Positions 16,510 through 22,841 of a DNA stretch of 22,841 nt are shown one piece after another (position 1 is the first letter of the stretch; every line of letters begins with the position of its first letter). The notes under the pieces are model-generated. The model was not told the DNA's origin, searched no databases, and saw only the letters and a list, made by a program, of their open reading frames with translations. This DNA is from Streptosporangiaceae bacterium (lineage in GTDB: Bacteria > Actinomycetota > Actinomycetes > Streptosporangiales > Streptosporangiaceae), in contig JASHOI010000131.1 of assembly GCA_030041195.1 (NCBI GenBank), positions 1-22,841 of the forward strand, read 5' to 3'. The translations under genes were made by a program, and so were the position numbers.

Positions 16510-17126
16510 GATCGCCCTGCATGTTTCACCGTCCGCGGCAAGCCAGCCGCTTATGCCTCGAAAGAGTACTACAGAACATTCTGACCTGCTGATACCCGGT
16601 TATAGCCAGCTCTCACATGAATCCTGTCGAAATTGTCATGTGCAATGAGCCGTAGTGGCAATTTTCCCGGGGGCGTGTAATGCAACTTGCATTTAAAGTT
16701 CTCAGCGGCAGGCGTCGCCGTTTCTCCTGGGCTGTTTCAGGAGTGGCGCAACATCGCGCCCGGGACTGGACGGGATCCCTGCGCCGATTGTAACCGGTGA
16801 GACTCACGGTACGAGAACAAGCCTCCCGCGGCCGTATCGAGGATAGCGGCATCAGCTCGCCGGGCGCGTCACTCTCTGTGCAGACGGGTGTTTCGGCAAA
16901 AGCGCGGGCCGTCCGCTGGACCTTATCAATTTACGGCGCCAATTTTACACACTGTGGCCGGTCACTACGGTACGTGCGTGACATGCTCTCTGCTTGCCGC
17001 GGTGGTACAGAATTCCCGGAAATAGTGGTCCTGATCTAGCCAAACGCCGCACTCGGGAACGGATGGTGGTGTAGTTTATCGATCTGAGAGGTCATGCATT
17101 TAATGCCTCAATGGAAGGACTTCTCG
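16510..17126. promoter_or_regulatory. 617-bp non-coding divergent region between SARP gene and small peptide gene
   Basis: No convincing gene is seen; the short open frames here have no family pattern and no good start. The stretch is AT-richer than the genes around it. It holds the second TGCAACTTGCAT copy, an imperfect palindrome ACCGGTGAGACTCACGGT (16793-16810, one bulged base), a GTCAC...GTGAC inverted pair (16961-16982), and GCATTTAATGC (17096-17106) close to the peptide gene. GCATTTAA recurs at 16689 and 17096. This is probably a multi-site control region serving both directions. Confidence 0.55.
16681..16692. promoter_or_regulatory. Motif TGCAACTTGCAT, copy 2
   Basis: Exact second copy of the 12-mer found upstream of the flavohemoglobin. 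Here one more flanking base extends the symmetry to ATGCAA-C-TTGCAT (16680-16692). It lies 171 bp upstream of the SARP start codon. Confidence 0.4.
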
Positions 17127-17348
17127 ATGAGCAGTCACGGAACGTTACGGCGCAGCACGGTCGGCCTCGGGAAGCCGGTGGGACGTCATCGCCGCGAACC
17201 CGCCCCCGGAACGGCTCGGCGCAAAATTGTACCGGTGCTCGTGCTGGCCGGTTTTGGCGCCGCTACGGCGGCGGCTTCGGCTCACGGAATCGCTGCCCCA
17301 ACGCACGCGGCGTCGGTAGCCATCTCCAACACCCAGTGGATGTATTAG
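17127..17348 (+). CDS. Small secreted peptide precursor, unknown function
   Basis: A 73-residue product that I do not recognise. It has a basic N-terminal half (LGKPVGRHRREPAPGTARRK), a hydrophobic segment (IVPVLVLAGFGAATAAASA, about 35-53) and a short exported end, with signal-peptidase-like Ala-x-Ala sites around THAASVA. What would remain outside is only about 10-20 residues, ending in NTQWMY. GGAAGGA (17113-17119) lies 7 bases before the ATG, which makes this start better than the ATG at 17094. A strong hairpin lies about 120 bp after the stop. It could be a true small secreted peptide, or the surviving N-terminus of a longer exported protein cut by a stop codon. Confidence 0.55.
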   Translation: MSSHGTLRRSTVGLGKPVGRHRREPAPGTARRKIVPVLVLAGFGAATAAASAHGIAAPTHAASVAISNTQWMY

Positions 17349-17470
17349 CGTCCGCACACGAAAAGCGCAGCGTGATATCTGCACCGCCGGTTCGTGCGGA
17401 TCGAGTTCATGATCATGGTGGTGACCTGGAGCTTCTCGCAGCGGCCTTGAGTGAGCGGCGCTGGCGAGGC

Positions 17471-17518
17471 GGCTAGGCAGTGGGCGATGACGGGCATCGA
17501 ATCGCCCATTGCTTAGCC
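17471..17518 (+). terminator. Strong 18-bp RNA hairpin downstream of the small peptide gene
   Basis: GGCTAGGCAGTGGGCGAT (17471-17488) pairs with ATCGCCCATTGCTTAGCC (17501-17518) around a 12-base loop. The two imperfect positions are G-U pairs in the plus-strand RNA but A-C mismatches in the minus-strand RNA. The structure therefore favours a plus-strand transcript. No T-tract follows. It is probably a terminator or 3' stabiliser for the peptide mRNA. Confidence 0.65.
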
Positions 17519-17736
17519 AGGCGCGACGGTATAGTCCCCGGCCGCGTTCGAAAGACCCTTTCCGGTTTCGGATGTGCTTCCCCGGAATGGATCCGAGCCC
17601 TTCATCAATCAATTTGCCGAGCCTAGCCTGACCGCGCTCCGGAACGGAGGAACAGCGGGCCAACATACTCTGTGAAAACGCGCGGGCTGGGCTTTTCCTG
17701 CCAACCCGCGACGTGGGCCGTCGGCCCGAAAATAAG

Positions 17737-17772
17737 GTGAAACGCGCGCACGCCGGCTCCTATCATGTCGCA
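17737..17772 (+). promoter_or_regulatory. Candidate leaderless promoter of the methyltransferase gene
   Basis: GTGAAA (17737-17742) and TATCAT (17761-17766), 18 bp apart, are placed so that transcription would start about 7 bases after the -10 box, at the GTG start codon 17773. No ribosome site precedes that GTG. Leaderless mRNAs are common in actinobacteria. Confidence 0.55.
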
Positions 17773-18999
17773 GTGATCTACCAGCACCCGCTGGCCTACC
17801 TGGTAGGGCTCGAGGGCGTCGCCCTGCTTCGCGCGTTCGCCGGTGAATACGATCGCGACTTCACCCATGCCCGCCTCGCCGAGATCGCGGCCCTGCTCGA
17901 TGCGGGAGCCCAGTTCGGCGACGGCGTTGACGTCCCACCGATCACCGCATCGCAGGGCTATGCCGCCTGGGCGGACACCTACGATCAGCCCGGCAACGGG
18001 CTCATCGAACTAGAACAGCCGATCATCCGGCGGATCGTGGACCAGCTGCCGCCCGGCGCGGCAGTCGACGCCGCCTGCGGGACCGGCCGCCACGCGGGAT
18101 ACCTGGCCTCGACCGGCCACACGGTGACCGGCGTCGACGCTTGCGCACGGATGCTGGCGATCGCCCGGGCAAAGGTCCCGGCCGCGGAGTTCCGCGAAGG
18201 CGACCTGCACCGCCTGCCCGTGCCAGATCAGCACGCCGACCTCGTGGTCTGCGCCCTGGCGCTGTGCCACGTGCCCGACCTGGCGCCGGTCATGACCGAG
18301 TTCGCCCGCGTCCTGCGCCCCGGCGGCCACCTGCTGATCTCCGACACCCGCGGCATGCTCAGCCAGCTTGGCACGCCCGGCGACCTGTCGTTCGCAGGCC
18401 AGGGCTGGCTGCACTGGGTGCCGCCTGGCCAGCACTTCGGGTACGTCGCAGTCCGGGGGCTGGTGACGCTGGCTGCGGTGGGCGCAGCGTGGTTCGCGCC
18501 CCGGCCCGGCGTCGCCGCGGTCTCGCTGATCGCCGTCGCCACGATTTCGCTGATCGCCGTCGCCACGGACGCCTACCCGTGGCAGGACCCGTGGTGGCTG
18601 CTGGGCGAGCCGGCGATGCTGGCCGCGCTGGCCCTGCTCGCGCTGGGGAAGGAGCGCATGCCGCGCTACTGGCTCTGGCTGCTCGGCGCGGACCTCGTTG
18701 TGCAGGTGCTGACATCGTTGCCCTACGGGAGGTTCCACGCGCTGCCCTTGTTCCTTTTTCCCTGGCTGAACGATCTTACGTGGGCCGTCCTCGCCGCCGT
18801 GGTGGCGTGGGCCGTCGTTGATGCCCGGCCCGCGATCGCCGCGGGTGTCTGCGCGGCGCTCGGCCGGGCGATCCCGTTGGCCACCGGCTGGTACGACACC
18901 TCGTTCGGTGGTGATCACGTGTTCTTCTGGCCGCTGGCATGGGGAGTCATGCTGGCCCTGGTAATGACGTTGCGGTTGCGCCGCCAGGCCGTGCTGTAG
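17773..18999 (+). CDS. SAM-dependent methyltransferase fused to a membrane domain
   Basis: A 408-residue chimeric-looking protein. Residues 1-195 are a class I methyltransferase: the family N-terminus MIYQHPLAYLVGLEGVALL, motif I VDAACGTGRHAG (98-109), VDACARML for the acidic loop, and LRPGGHLLISDTRG (181-194). At about residue 197-215 the expected C-terminal strands are lost, and the rest (about 220-408) is a hydrophobic domain with about six membrane segments and no methyltransferase features. A 24-bp tandem duplication gives SLIAVAT twice in it. I chose GTG 17773 over the upstream GTG 17713 because of the promoter spacing and the family N-terminus. Substrate is unknown. The simplest reading is a deletion joining two genes, which may or may not be active. 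Confidence 0.8.
   Translation: MIYQHPLAYLVGLEGVALLRAFAGEYDRDFTHARLAEIAALLDAGAQFGDGVDVPPITASQGYAAWADTYDQPGNGLIELEQPIIRRIVDQLPPGAAVDAACGTGRHAGYLASTGHTVTGVDACARMLAIARAKVPAAEFREGDLHRLPVPDQHADLVVCALALCHVPDLAPVMTEFARVLRPGGHLLISDTRGMLSQLGTPGDLSFAGQGWLHWVPPGQHFGYVAVRGLVTLAAVGAAWFAPRPGVAAVSLIAVATISLIAVATDAYPWQDPWWLLGEPAMLAALALLALGKERMPRYWLWLLGADLVVQVLTSLPYGRFHALPLFLFPWLNDLTWAVLAAVVAWAVVDARPAIAAGVCAALGRAIPLATGWYDTSFGGDHVFFWPLAWGVMLALVMTLRLRRQAVL
18520..18567 (+). repeat. 24-bp tandem duplication inside the membrane domain
   Basis: Two adjacent 24-bp units (18520-18543 and 18544-18567) match at 22 of 24 bases, sharing the core CGCTGATCGCCGTCGCCACG. Each encodes S-L-I-A-V-A-T, extending one membrane helix region in frame. 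Confidence 0.85.
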
Positions 19000-19030
19000 C
19001 CCGCGAATGCCGCCTTGGCCGGGAAGTGGC

Positions 19031-20065
19031 TTAGAAGTGGCTGAAGCCCCAGTTCAGGACCCGGGCGGCGACCGGGCCGGTGGCGGTGATGTCGTCGCCG
19101 GGGGTGCCCAGCGTCACCCCGATCAGGGTCAGGCCGTTCTGGGTCGCCTCGAAGAGCAGGCAGTTGCCCGCCGCCTGGGTGTCGCCGGTCTTGATCCCCG
19201 CCGCGCCGGGGTAGGCACCGATCAGCGGGTTGGTGTTCTGCCAGGAGTAGCCGTGGTGGCCGTCGCCGGCCGGGAGCGTGTAGCTGACCTGGCTGACGAT
19301 CGAGGCGAACACCGGGAAGCTCATCGCATACCGGCCCAGCGTGATCAGGTTCGCGGGGGTCGACCAGGTCGAGTACTCGCTCGGCCACGGCATGCCGTCG
19401 AAGTTTGAGAAGTGCGTGCCGGTCAGGCCGAGCCTTTGGGCTTCGGTGTTCATCTTGGCGATGAACGCGTCGATCCCGGGACCGTAGGCCAGGGCCAGGG
19501 TATAGGCGGCGTCGCAGCCGGACGGCAGCAACAGCGCCTCGAGCAGTTCCAGCGCGGTCAGCCGGTCGCCGACGATCAGGCCCGCGGTGCTCGGCCCGTT
19601 CTGGCTGTTCAGGTACGCGATGACCGACTCGGGCACCGTGATCTCCCGGTTCAGGTCGCCCGCCTGGATCACCACCAGGGCCGTCATGACCTTCACGATG
19701 CTGCCGATAGGCCGTTCGGTATTGAGGCCAAGGCTCCACAAGACCTTGCCGGTGGCCGCGTTGGCCAGAGCGGCGCCCGTCACCTGGGAAGGTCCGCCCA
19801 CGACGGCGAGCGCAGCCTGATCGGCCGAGACGGCCTGCCTGGCCGAGAAGGCGGCCTGCGTTCGGGGAGCGGCCTGCGTTCGGGAAGCGGCATGCGTGAC
19901 CGACGCGGCCCGGGTGACCGAGCTGGCCCGGTCGGCCGAATGGACCTGCGCAGTAAAGCGCGGATGCGTGCCGCTAGCGCGGGCCAGGAAAACGGCGGCG
20001 CCCGATACCAGCAGCGCCGTCATGACGGCGAGGACAACCCGGACTGGATGCCCGGGCGAAAGCAT
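19031..20065 (-). CDS. D-alanyl-D-alanine carboxypeptidase-like protein (peptidase S11)
   Basis: A 344-residue membrane-anchored penicillin-binding-protein relative that would trim pentapeptide stems of peptidoglycan outside the cell. A signal/anchor segment (8-28) precedes a repeat-built linker (about 45-80) and the S11 domain. Active-site motifs are SIVK (112-115, SxxK), SGC (182-184) where SGN is usual, and KTG (292-294). I chose ATG 20065, with GGTGA about 8 bases upstream. The frame also has a TTG at 20080 and GTGs at 20077 and 20071, so the exact start is open. It lies 75 bp downstream of the iron-permease-like gene on the same strand. The Asn-to-Cys change in the second motif may lower or alter activity, or be a subfamily trait. 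Confidence 0.88.
   Translation of the reverse strand: MLSPGHPVRVVLAVMTALLVSGAAVFLARASGTHPRFTAQVHSADRASSVTRAASVTHAASRTQAAPRTQAAFSARQAVSADQAALAVVGGPSQVTGAALANAATGKVLWSLGLNTERPIGSIVKVMTALVVIQAGDLNREITVPESVIAYLNSQNGPSTAGLIVGDRLTALELLEALLLPSGCDAAYTLALAYGPGIDAFIAKMNTEAQRLGLTGTHFSNFDGMPWPSEYSTWSTPANLITLGRYAMSFPVFASIVSQVSYTLPAGDGHHGYSWQNTNPLIGAYPGAAGIKTGDTQAAGNCLLFEATQNGLTLIGVTLGTPGDDITATGPVAARVLNWGFSHF
19851..19922. repeat. Four 18-bp tandem repeats in the carboxypeptidase linker
   Basis: Four consecutive 18-bp units at 19851, 19869, 19887 and 19905 each begin GCGGC. The first two differ at a single base, while the last two are more diverged. On the minus strand they encode six-residue units of the AASVTH/AASRTQ/AAPRTQ type between the membrane anchor and the catalytic domain. 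Copy number may vary among strains. Confidence 0.8.
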
Positions 20066-20140
20066 ACGCACATTCACCAACCTAAACCCGGAATCGGCGG
20101 CGAGTCGTCAGCTCCCGTGGCACGACATGCCGCCGATCGA

Positions 20141-20701
20141 TCAGCCCGGCTTCGATGCTTCTTGGGGCGGTGGGACCAGGCCGGCGTCCGCGGCAAGACG
20201 GCGGCGAATCTCGTCGAGAAGGGCCATCTGCTGAGACATGGTTACCTGGAGATCGTGTACCTGCTTGGTCAGTTCTGTGTTCTCCGCGATAGCGTCCTTC
20301 AGCCCTTGCTCGATCGCGACGTCCCGCTCCACGCCGGCGCGGATGTGCGCGAGCAGAACGGTCAGCGCATCTTGCGCCCGGTTGGCCGCGGCCGCGACGA
20401 GAAAGCCGATGAAGAGCTCGGCCACGGTCGTGATCAAGTTGAGGGGGAAGTTGTAGCCAGTCGAGGTGAACCACCCAGGCAACCATGTGCCAGAGGCGAG
20501 GTGGGGTCCGCCCACGGCGAAGATCAGGGTCCAGCACACCACCAGGACGAACCAGAACGCGATGTTGGTGGGCTTGCCCATCGCCTCGGAAACCCAGTTC
20601 GCGAACTTCAGGAAGCGTCCGGGGGGGTTCTCGATCGTGGTTGGCTGGGTCGGATCGATGCTCGGATTCGGCGTCGTGATTTCCGTGCCGGAAGCGGTCA
20701 A
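20141..20701 (-). CDS. Low-affinity iron permease-like membrane protein with coiled-coil tail
   Basis: A 186-residue protein whose core matches the low-affinity iron permease family (PF04120 type). A helix NWVSEAMGKPTN leads to membrane segment 1 (46-64), and FPLNLITTVAELFIGFLVAAAANRAQ (85-110) contains membrane segment 2 and the family end. The tail (about 115-170) is a coiled coil with many charged residues, which is longer than in the usual 130-residue members. I chose TTG 20701, just after GGAGGG, because it gives a short hydrophilic lead into the family core; the open frame runs back to 20926 without similarity to anything. Iron transport is the family label and is weakly supported by experiment, so a different membrane role is possible. 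Confidence 0.7.
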   Translation of the reverse strand: MTASGTEITTPNPSIDPTQPTTIENPPGRFLKFANWVSEAMGKPTNIAFWFVLVVCWTLIFAVGGPHLASGTWLPGWFTSTGYNFPLNLITTVAELFIGFLVAAAANRAQDALTVLLAHIRAGVERDVAIEQGLKDAIAENTELTKQVHDLQVTMSQQMALLDEIRRRLAADAGLVPPPQEASKPG

Positions 20702-20968
20702 GGTCCCTCCAGGTAGTGTCCGCGCGGCGGGCACCGGCTTGTGCCCCGCTATGCCTGCCCTCGCCTGCCGAGCCTTACCGGCTGGGGACATGCCTTGCCT
20801 GCAGGGACCGGGGCTGTTTCGACGGCACTGTAATAGTTCCGGACCAGCGTCGGCCAGCCCGGAAACGCTGACAGGAGCAACCGGGAGCGGTTGACCTTCC
20901 GGTACGCCTTGCGGGCCGCGATGCAAATGCCGACCGTGCCAGTCACTGCCTTAGGCAAAAGCCCTCGG

Positions 20969-21554
20969 TTAGGAGGTCGCCCGGACGGCTTGCAGGATCA
21001 CGTTCGTCACGGTACCGGGATTGGAGATCATGGACAGGTGTGGCGCGTCTATCTTGGTGAGGTGGGCGTGCGCCCTGTGCGCCATGGCTAGCTGCAAGGC
21101 CAGCGGGATGGCGTGGTCGGCGGTGCCCACCACGGCCCACGACGGGATTGTCTTCCACGCCGGGACACCGGTCTTCTGAGTCAGCGCGATCGTTGCGATT
21201 GGCAGCTGGGTGACGGCGAGCACATGTGCCTCGGCGGCGGGCAGGCCGTTTGCCATGCAGCCGGGGAACACGCTCTGCTTGATGTAGGCGGACAGGTAGG
21301 CCGCGTCGTAGGGCAAGGCCCTGCAGCGGGTTCGGCGGCGCGTACACGGTGTAACCGTCAGCGTGCAGGCGCTGGATGACGCCGTCCCAGCTGCTGGTGT
21401 CGGCCCAAGCTCCGTGCACCAGCACGATGGTCGGCTTGGGGCTGCCGGCGGCAGCGGCGGCTTCGGCCATGCGGGCCGATGCAACCTGGCTGAACGGGAT
21501 TAGCAAGCCGGCAATCGCCACGATTACAGCCGCGATAATGAGCCGCAGCCTGCG
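20969..21554 (-). pseudogene. Alpha/beta hydrolase, degraded: internal deletion, frameshift, start lost
   Basis: An exported alpha/beta hydrolase remnant. The signal-peptide region RRLRLIIAAVIVAIAGLL leads into PTIVLVHGAWADTSSWDGVI, the N-terminal oxyanion segment, and on to YTVYAPPNPLQGLA. There the frame shifts by one base near 21315 and resumes as DAAYLSAYIKQSVFPGCMAN, then PAWKTIPSWAVVGTADHAIP and the catalytic-His region DAPHLSM. The nucleophile elbow G-H-S-Y-G-G and roughly 90 residues around it are missing. No start precedes the signal peptide; the only in-frame candidate is a GTG at 21521 inside it. The missing elbow cannot be a sequencing error, so the gene should be inactive. It abuts a fragment of a second hydrolase upstream. 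Confidence 0.75.
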
Positions 21555-21799
21555 TGGCTGCGCGATTCGGGTCCCTGGGACAGCAGACCGCTGAGCGATT
21601 CGCCCTGATCGAGGCCGAACGCAGCGATGTAGACCAGGCCAGCGACGTTCGGGGCGTCCGGGCCCAGCGCGGTCATGACCTGGCCGCCGTAGGAGTGCCC
21701 GGCGACGATCACGGGGCCGTCCTGGACCGCCAGCACCTGGCGCAGCCGGGCGACGTCATCGGCCAGCGCGGTCAGCGGGAACTGCGGCGCGGTGACGTG
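21524..21799 (-). pseudogene. Alpha/beta hydrolase internal fragment
   Basis: A fragment of a different alpha/beta hydrolase subfamily, read on the minus strand. It shows APQFPLTALADDVARLRQVL, then DGPVIVAGHSYGGQVM with the nucleophile Ser in G-H-S-Y-G-G, then NVAGLVYIAAFGLDQGESL. Similarity ends near 21574 at LLSQGP, and a stop follows at 21524-21526 after about 16 unrelated residues. The N-terminal strand with the oxyanion motif and the C-terminal His region are absent, and there is no start codon with a ribosome site. With the adjoining remnant it suggests a deletion or recombination between two hydrolase genes. Confidence 0.72.
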
Positions 21800-22003
21800 G
21801 CAGCCGCATCTCGGTGGTCCCTTCGTGGCCGGGTCTTACTGCCATCCTGCGAAGCGAGGCCGAGGCGGGGTATACGTAACGTCACTGCACCTTGTCGATG
21901 CCTGTTGCGCGGCCAGCGGTGCGGCGACGCACCTGGTCGACGGCGGCTCACCGCACGCGGTGCTCGCGCCGGTCCGCGCGGAACGAAATGAAAGGAAGCG
22001 TTC

Positions 22004-22384
22004 ATGACCACGTCTGTTATCGGCCTGAGCATCGACTGCGCCGACGCTGCCGCCGTGGCCGGATTCTGGTCTGAGGTACTTGGCCGCCCGGTCAACCCTG
22101 GCGCTGGCGCGGAGCACGCCGCGATCGACGCCACCGACCCCGCCAGCGGGCCGCGGCTTTCGTTCCAGCAGGTCCCAGAGCCCAAGACGGTCAAGAACCG
22201 CCTCCACCTGGACTTGCGCACCGATCGGTTCGAGGCGGAGAGCAACCGCCTCATCGCGCTCGGCGCCACGCCCATCAGGGACTTCGAGAAGCCGACGGCC
22301 CGGTGGACCACCTTCGCCGACCCAGAAGGTAACGAGTTCGACCTGGTAGCAGCCCCAGCCGCGGGAGATCAGCCCACGGGATGA
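22004..22384 (+). CDS. VOC-family (glyoxalase/bleomycin-resistance-like) protein
   Basis: A 126-residue vicinal-oxygen-chelate protein. LSIDCADAAAVAGFWSEVLG (8-27) is the typical first beta-alpha unit, RLHLDLRTD gives the central strand with a possible metal-binding His, and FADPEGNEFDLV (about 104-115) is the C-terminal family signature. It belongs to the single-domain group that dimerises to form the site; members isomerise, cleave or bind small molecules, and the ligand here is unknown. AAAGGAAG (21991-21998) lies 5 bases before the ATG, so the start is secure. It ends 37 bp before the antitoxin gene on the same strand, which may be a shared transcript. Confidence 0.9.
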   Translation: MTTSVIGLSIDCADAAAVAGFWSEVLGRPVNPGAGAEHAAIDATDPASGPRLSFQQVPEPKTVKNRLHLDLRTDRFEAESNRLIALGATPIRDFEKPTARWTTFADPEGNEFDLVAAPAAGDQPTG

Positions 22385-22421
22385 TCTTCGGTCGGAGATC
22401 AAGGGGCATGCAGACCAGGAC

Positions 22422-22679
22422 GTGACCGTCACCGACCTGCGCGCGCATCTGAGTTCCTGGCTGGAGCGAGCACGAAACGGGGACGACGTCGTGATCACCG
22501 ATCGGGGGGTCCCGGTGGCCCGGCTCACGGGCCTGGCCACCACGGGCACGCTCGAACGGCTGTCCGCCGACGGCGCGATCGGCCGGCCCGCAACGGCGCA
22601 GCGGCCACGAGCATCGGGGCGTACCCGTCTGCGTGCCCGGCGGGCACTGGCCGACATCGTCAGCGACCAGCGGCGGTAA
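22422..22679 (+). CDS. Phd/YefM-type antitoxin
   Basis: An 85-residue antitoxin of the Phd/VapB kind. The N-terminal DNA-binding half VTDLRAHLSSWLERARNGDDVVITDRGVPVARL (3-35) is the family hallmark. The disordered, Arg/Ala-rich C-terminus would wrap the toxin. GTG 22422 is the only plausible start, but its AGGA is just one base away. The same frame stays open upstream without another start codon, so the 5' end may have been altered. The PIN toxin starts 3 bp after its stop, the usual order for these pairs. The pair probably autoregulates its own promoter. Confidence 0.85.
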   Translation: MTVTDLRAHLSSWLERARNGDDVVITDRGVPVARLTGLATTGTLERLSADGAIGRPATAQRPRASGRTRLRARRALADIVSDQRR

Positions 22680-22682
22680 CAG

Positions 22683-22841
22683 GTGTCGCTGGTCTACTTC
22701 GACTCCAGCGCGTTCGTCAAGCTGCTGGCCGAAGAGGCTGGCAGCGATCTCGCGGCCAAGCTGTGGGACGGATGCGACGCCGCCGTGGCCAGCCGGCTGG
22801 CCTATCCCGAGGTCCGCGGGGCGCTGGCCGCGGCCGCCTGT
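22683..22841 (+). CDS. VapC-type PIN-domain toxin, N-terminal part (cut by window end)
   Basis: The first 53 residues of a PIN-domain ribonuclease toxin. SLVYFDSSAFVKLLAEE carries the first catalytic Asp (residue 6) in the standard V-Y-F-D-S-S context, and AYPEVRGAL supplies the conserved Glu region. PIN toxins cleave tRNA or rRNA when the antitoxin is lost. The GTG start is 3 bp after the antitoxin stop, so translation is likely coupled. The remaining 80 or so residues lie outside the window. Confidence 0.85.
   Translation, partial: MSLVYFDSSAFVKLLAEEAGSDLAAKLWDGCDAAVASRLAYPEVRGALAAAAC

Larger units (their letters stand above)
17349..17772. other. 424-bp non-coding stretch
   Basis: No supported gene lies between the small peptide stop and the methyltransferase. 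The stretch contains the 18-bp-stem hairpin at 17471-17518 and, at its end, the leaderless promoter of the methyltransferase gene. The remainder shows no family pattern on either strand. Confidence 0.5.

Noticed and set aside
14434..16584. 716-codon plus-strand open frame opposite the SARP gene
   Set aside because: Shadow of the minus-strand regulator; no ribosome site and no recognisable domain.
20749..20958. Minus-strand open frame upstream of the iron-permease-like gene
   Set aside because: TTG start, no ribosome site and no recognised pattern; composition does not look coding. The 267-bp gap is better treated as non-coding.
21836..22003. Possible small plus-strand gene before the VOC gene
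   Set aside because: Short open frames here overlap the VOC leader, lack ribosome sites and match no family; they may be remains of an older gene.

Overview
The window is high-GC DNA with strong G/C third-position bias. It has GTG and TTG starts, a likely leaderless gene, SARP and large ATPase-type LuxR regulators, a Wag31/DivIVA-like protein and a Phd/VapC pair. Together these point to a mycelial or soil actinomycete (Streptomyces/Streptosporangium-like lineages). I cannot name the genus from sequence alone. No rRNA, tRNA, CRISPR array or insertion sequence is visible.

Layout. (1) 52-1386: a GlcE-like FAD oxidase subunit, plus strand. (2) 1456-4769, minus strand: a quinone oxidoreductase, an MFS exporter, a lipoprotein and a small membrane protein. 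Upstream of them on the same strand is a large NB-ARC/LuxR regulator (4901-7366). (3) 7427-9856, plus strand: a LacI-family regulator divergent from the LuxR gene, a terminator hairpin, a candidate LacI operator, and a GcvT/LigM-like folate-dependent demethylase. (4) 9886-16509: the nitric-oxide block. It holds a flavohemoglobin translationally coupled (TTGA) to a DivIVA-domain protein on the plus strand. Converging on them, with a 54-bp tail overlap, are a bacterial nitric oxide synthase and its upstream SARP/NB-ARC/TPR regulator on the minus strand. (5) 16510-17772: two long non-coding stretches around a 73-residue secreted peptide gene, with a strong RNA hairpin and a leaderless promoter. 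(6) 17773-18999: a methyltransferase fused to a polytopic membrane domain. (7) 19031-20701, minus strand: an S11 D-Ala-D-Ala carboxypeptidase-like protein and a low-affinity iron permease-like protein. (8) 20969-21799: two adjoining alpha/beta-hydrolase remnants. (9) 22004-22841: a VOC protein and a Phd/VapC toxin-antitoxin pair, the toxin cut by the window edge.

The most interesting part is block 4 with its borders. A complete NOS oxygenase, a globin-reductase that could remove NO or pass electrons, and a polar-growth-type DivIVA protein sit together beside a pathway-type regulator. A perfect 18-bp palindrome and the 12-mer TGCAACTTGCAT lie upstream of the flavohemoglobin, and the same 12-mer recurs upstream of the SARP gene. 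I infer an NO production and handling module under local control, possibly linked to hyphal growth or to a nitrated or NO-responsive product. The sequence shows the gene identities and order; their cooperation is inference.
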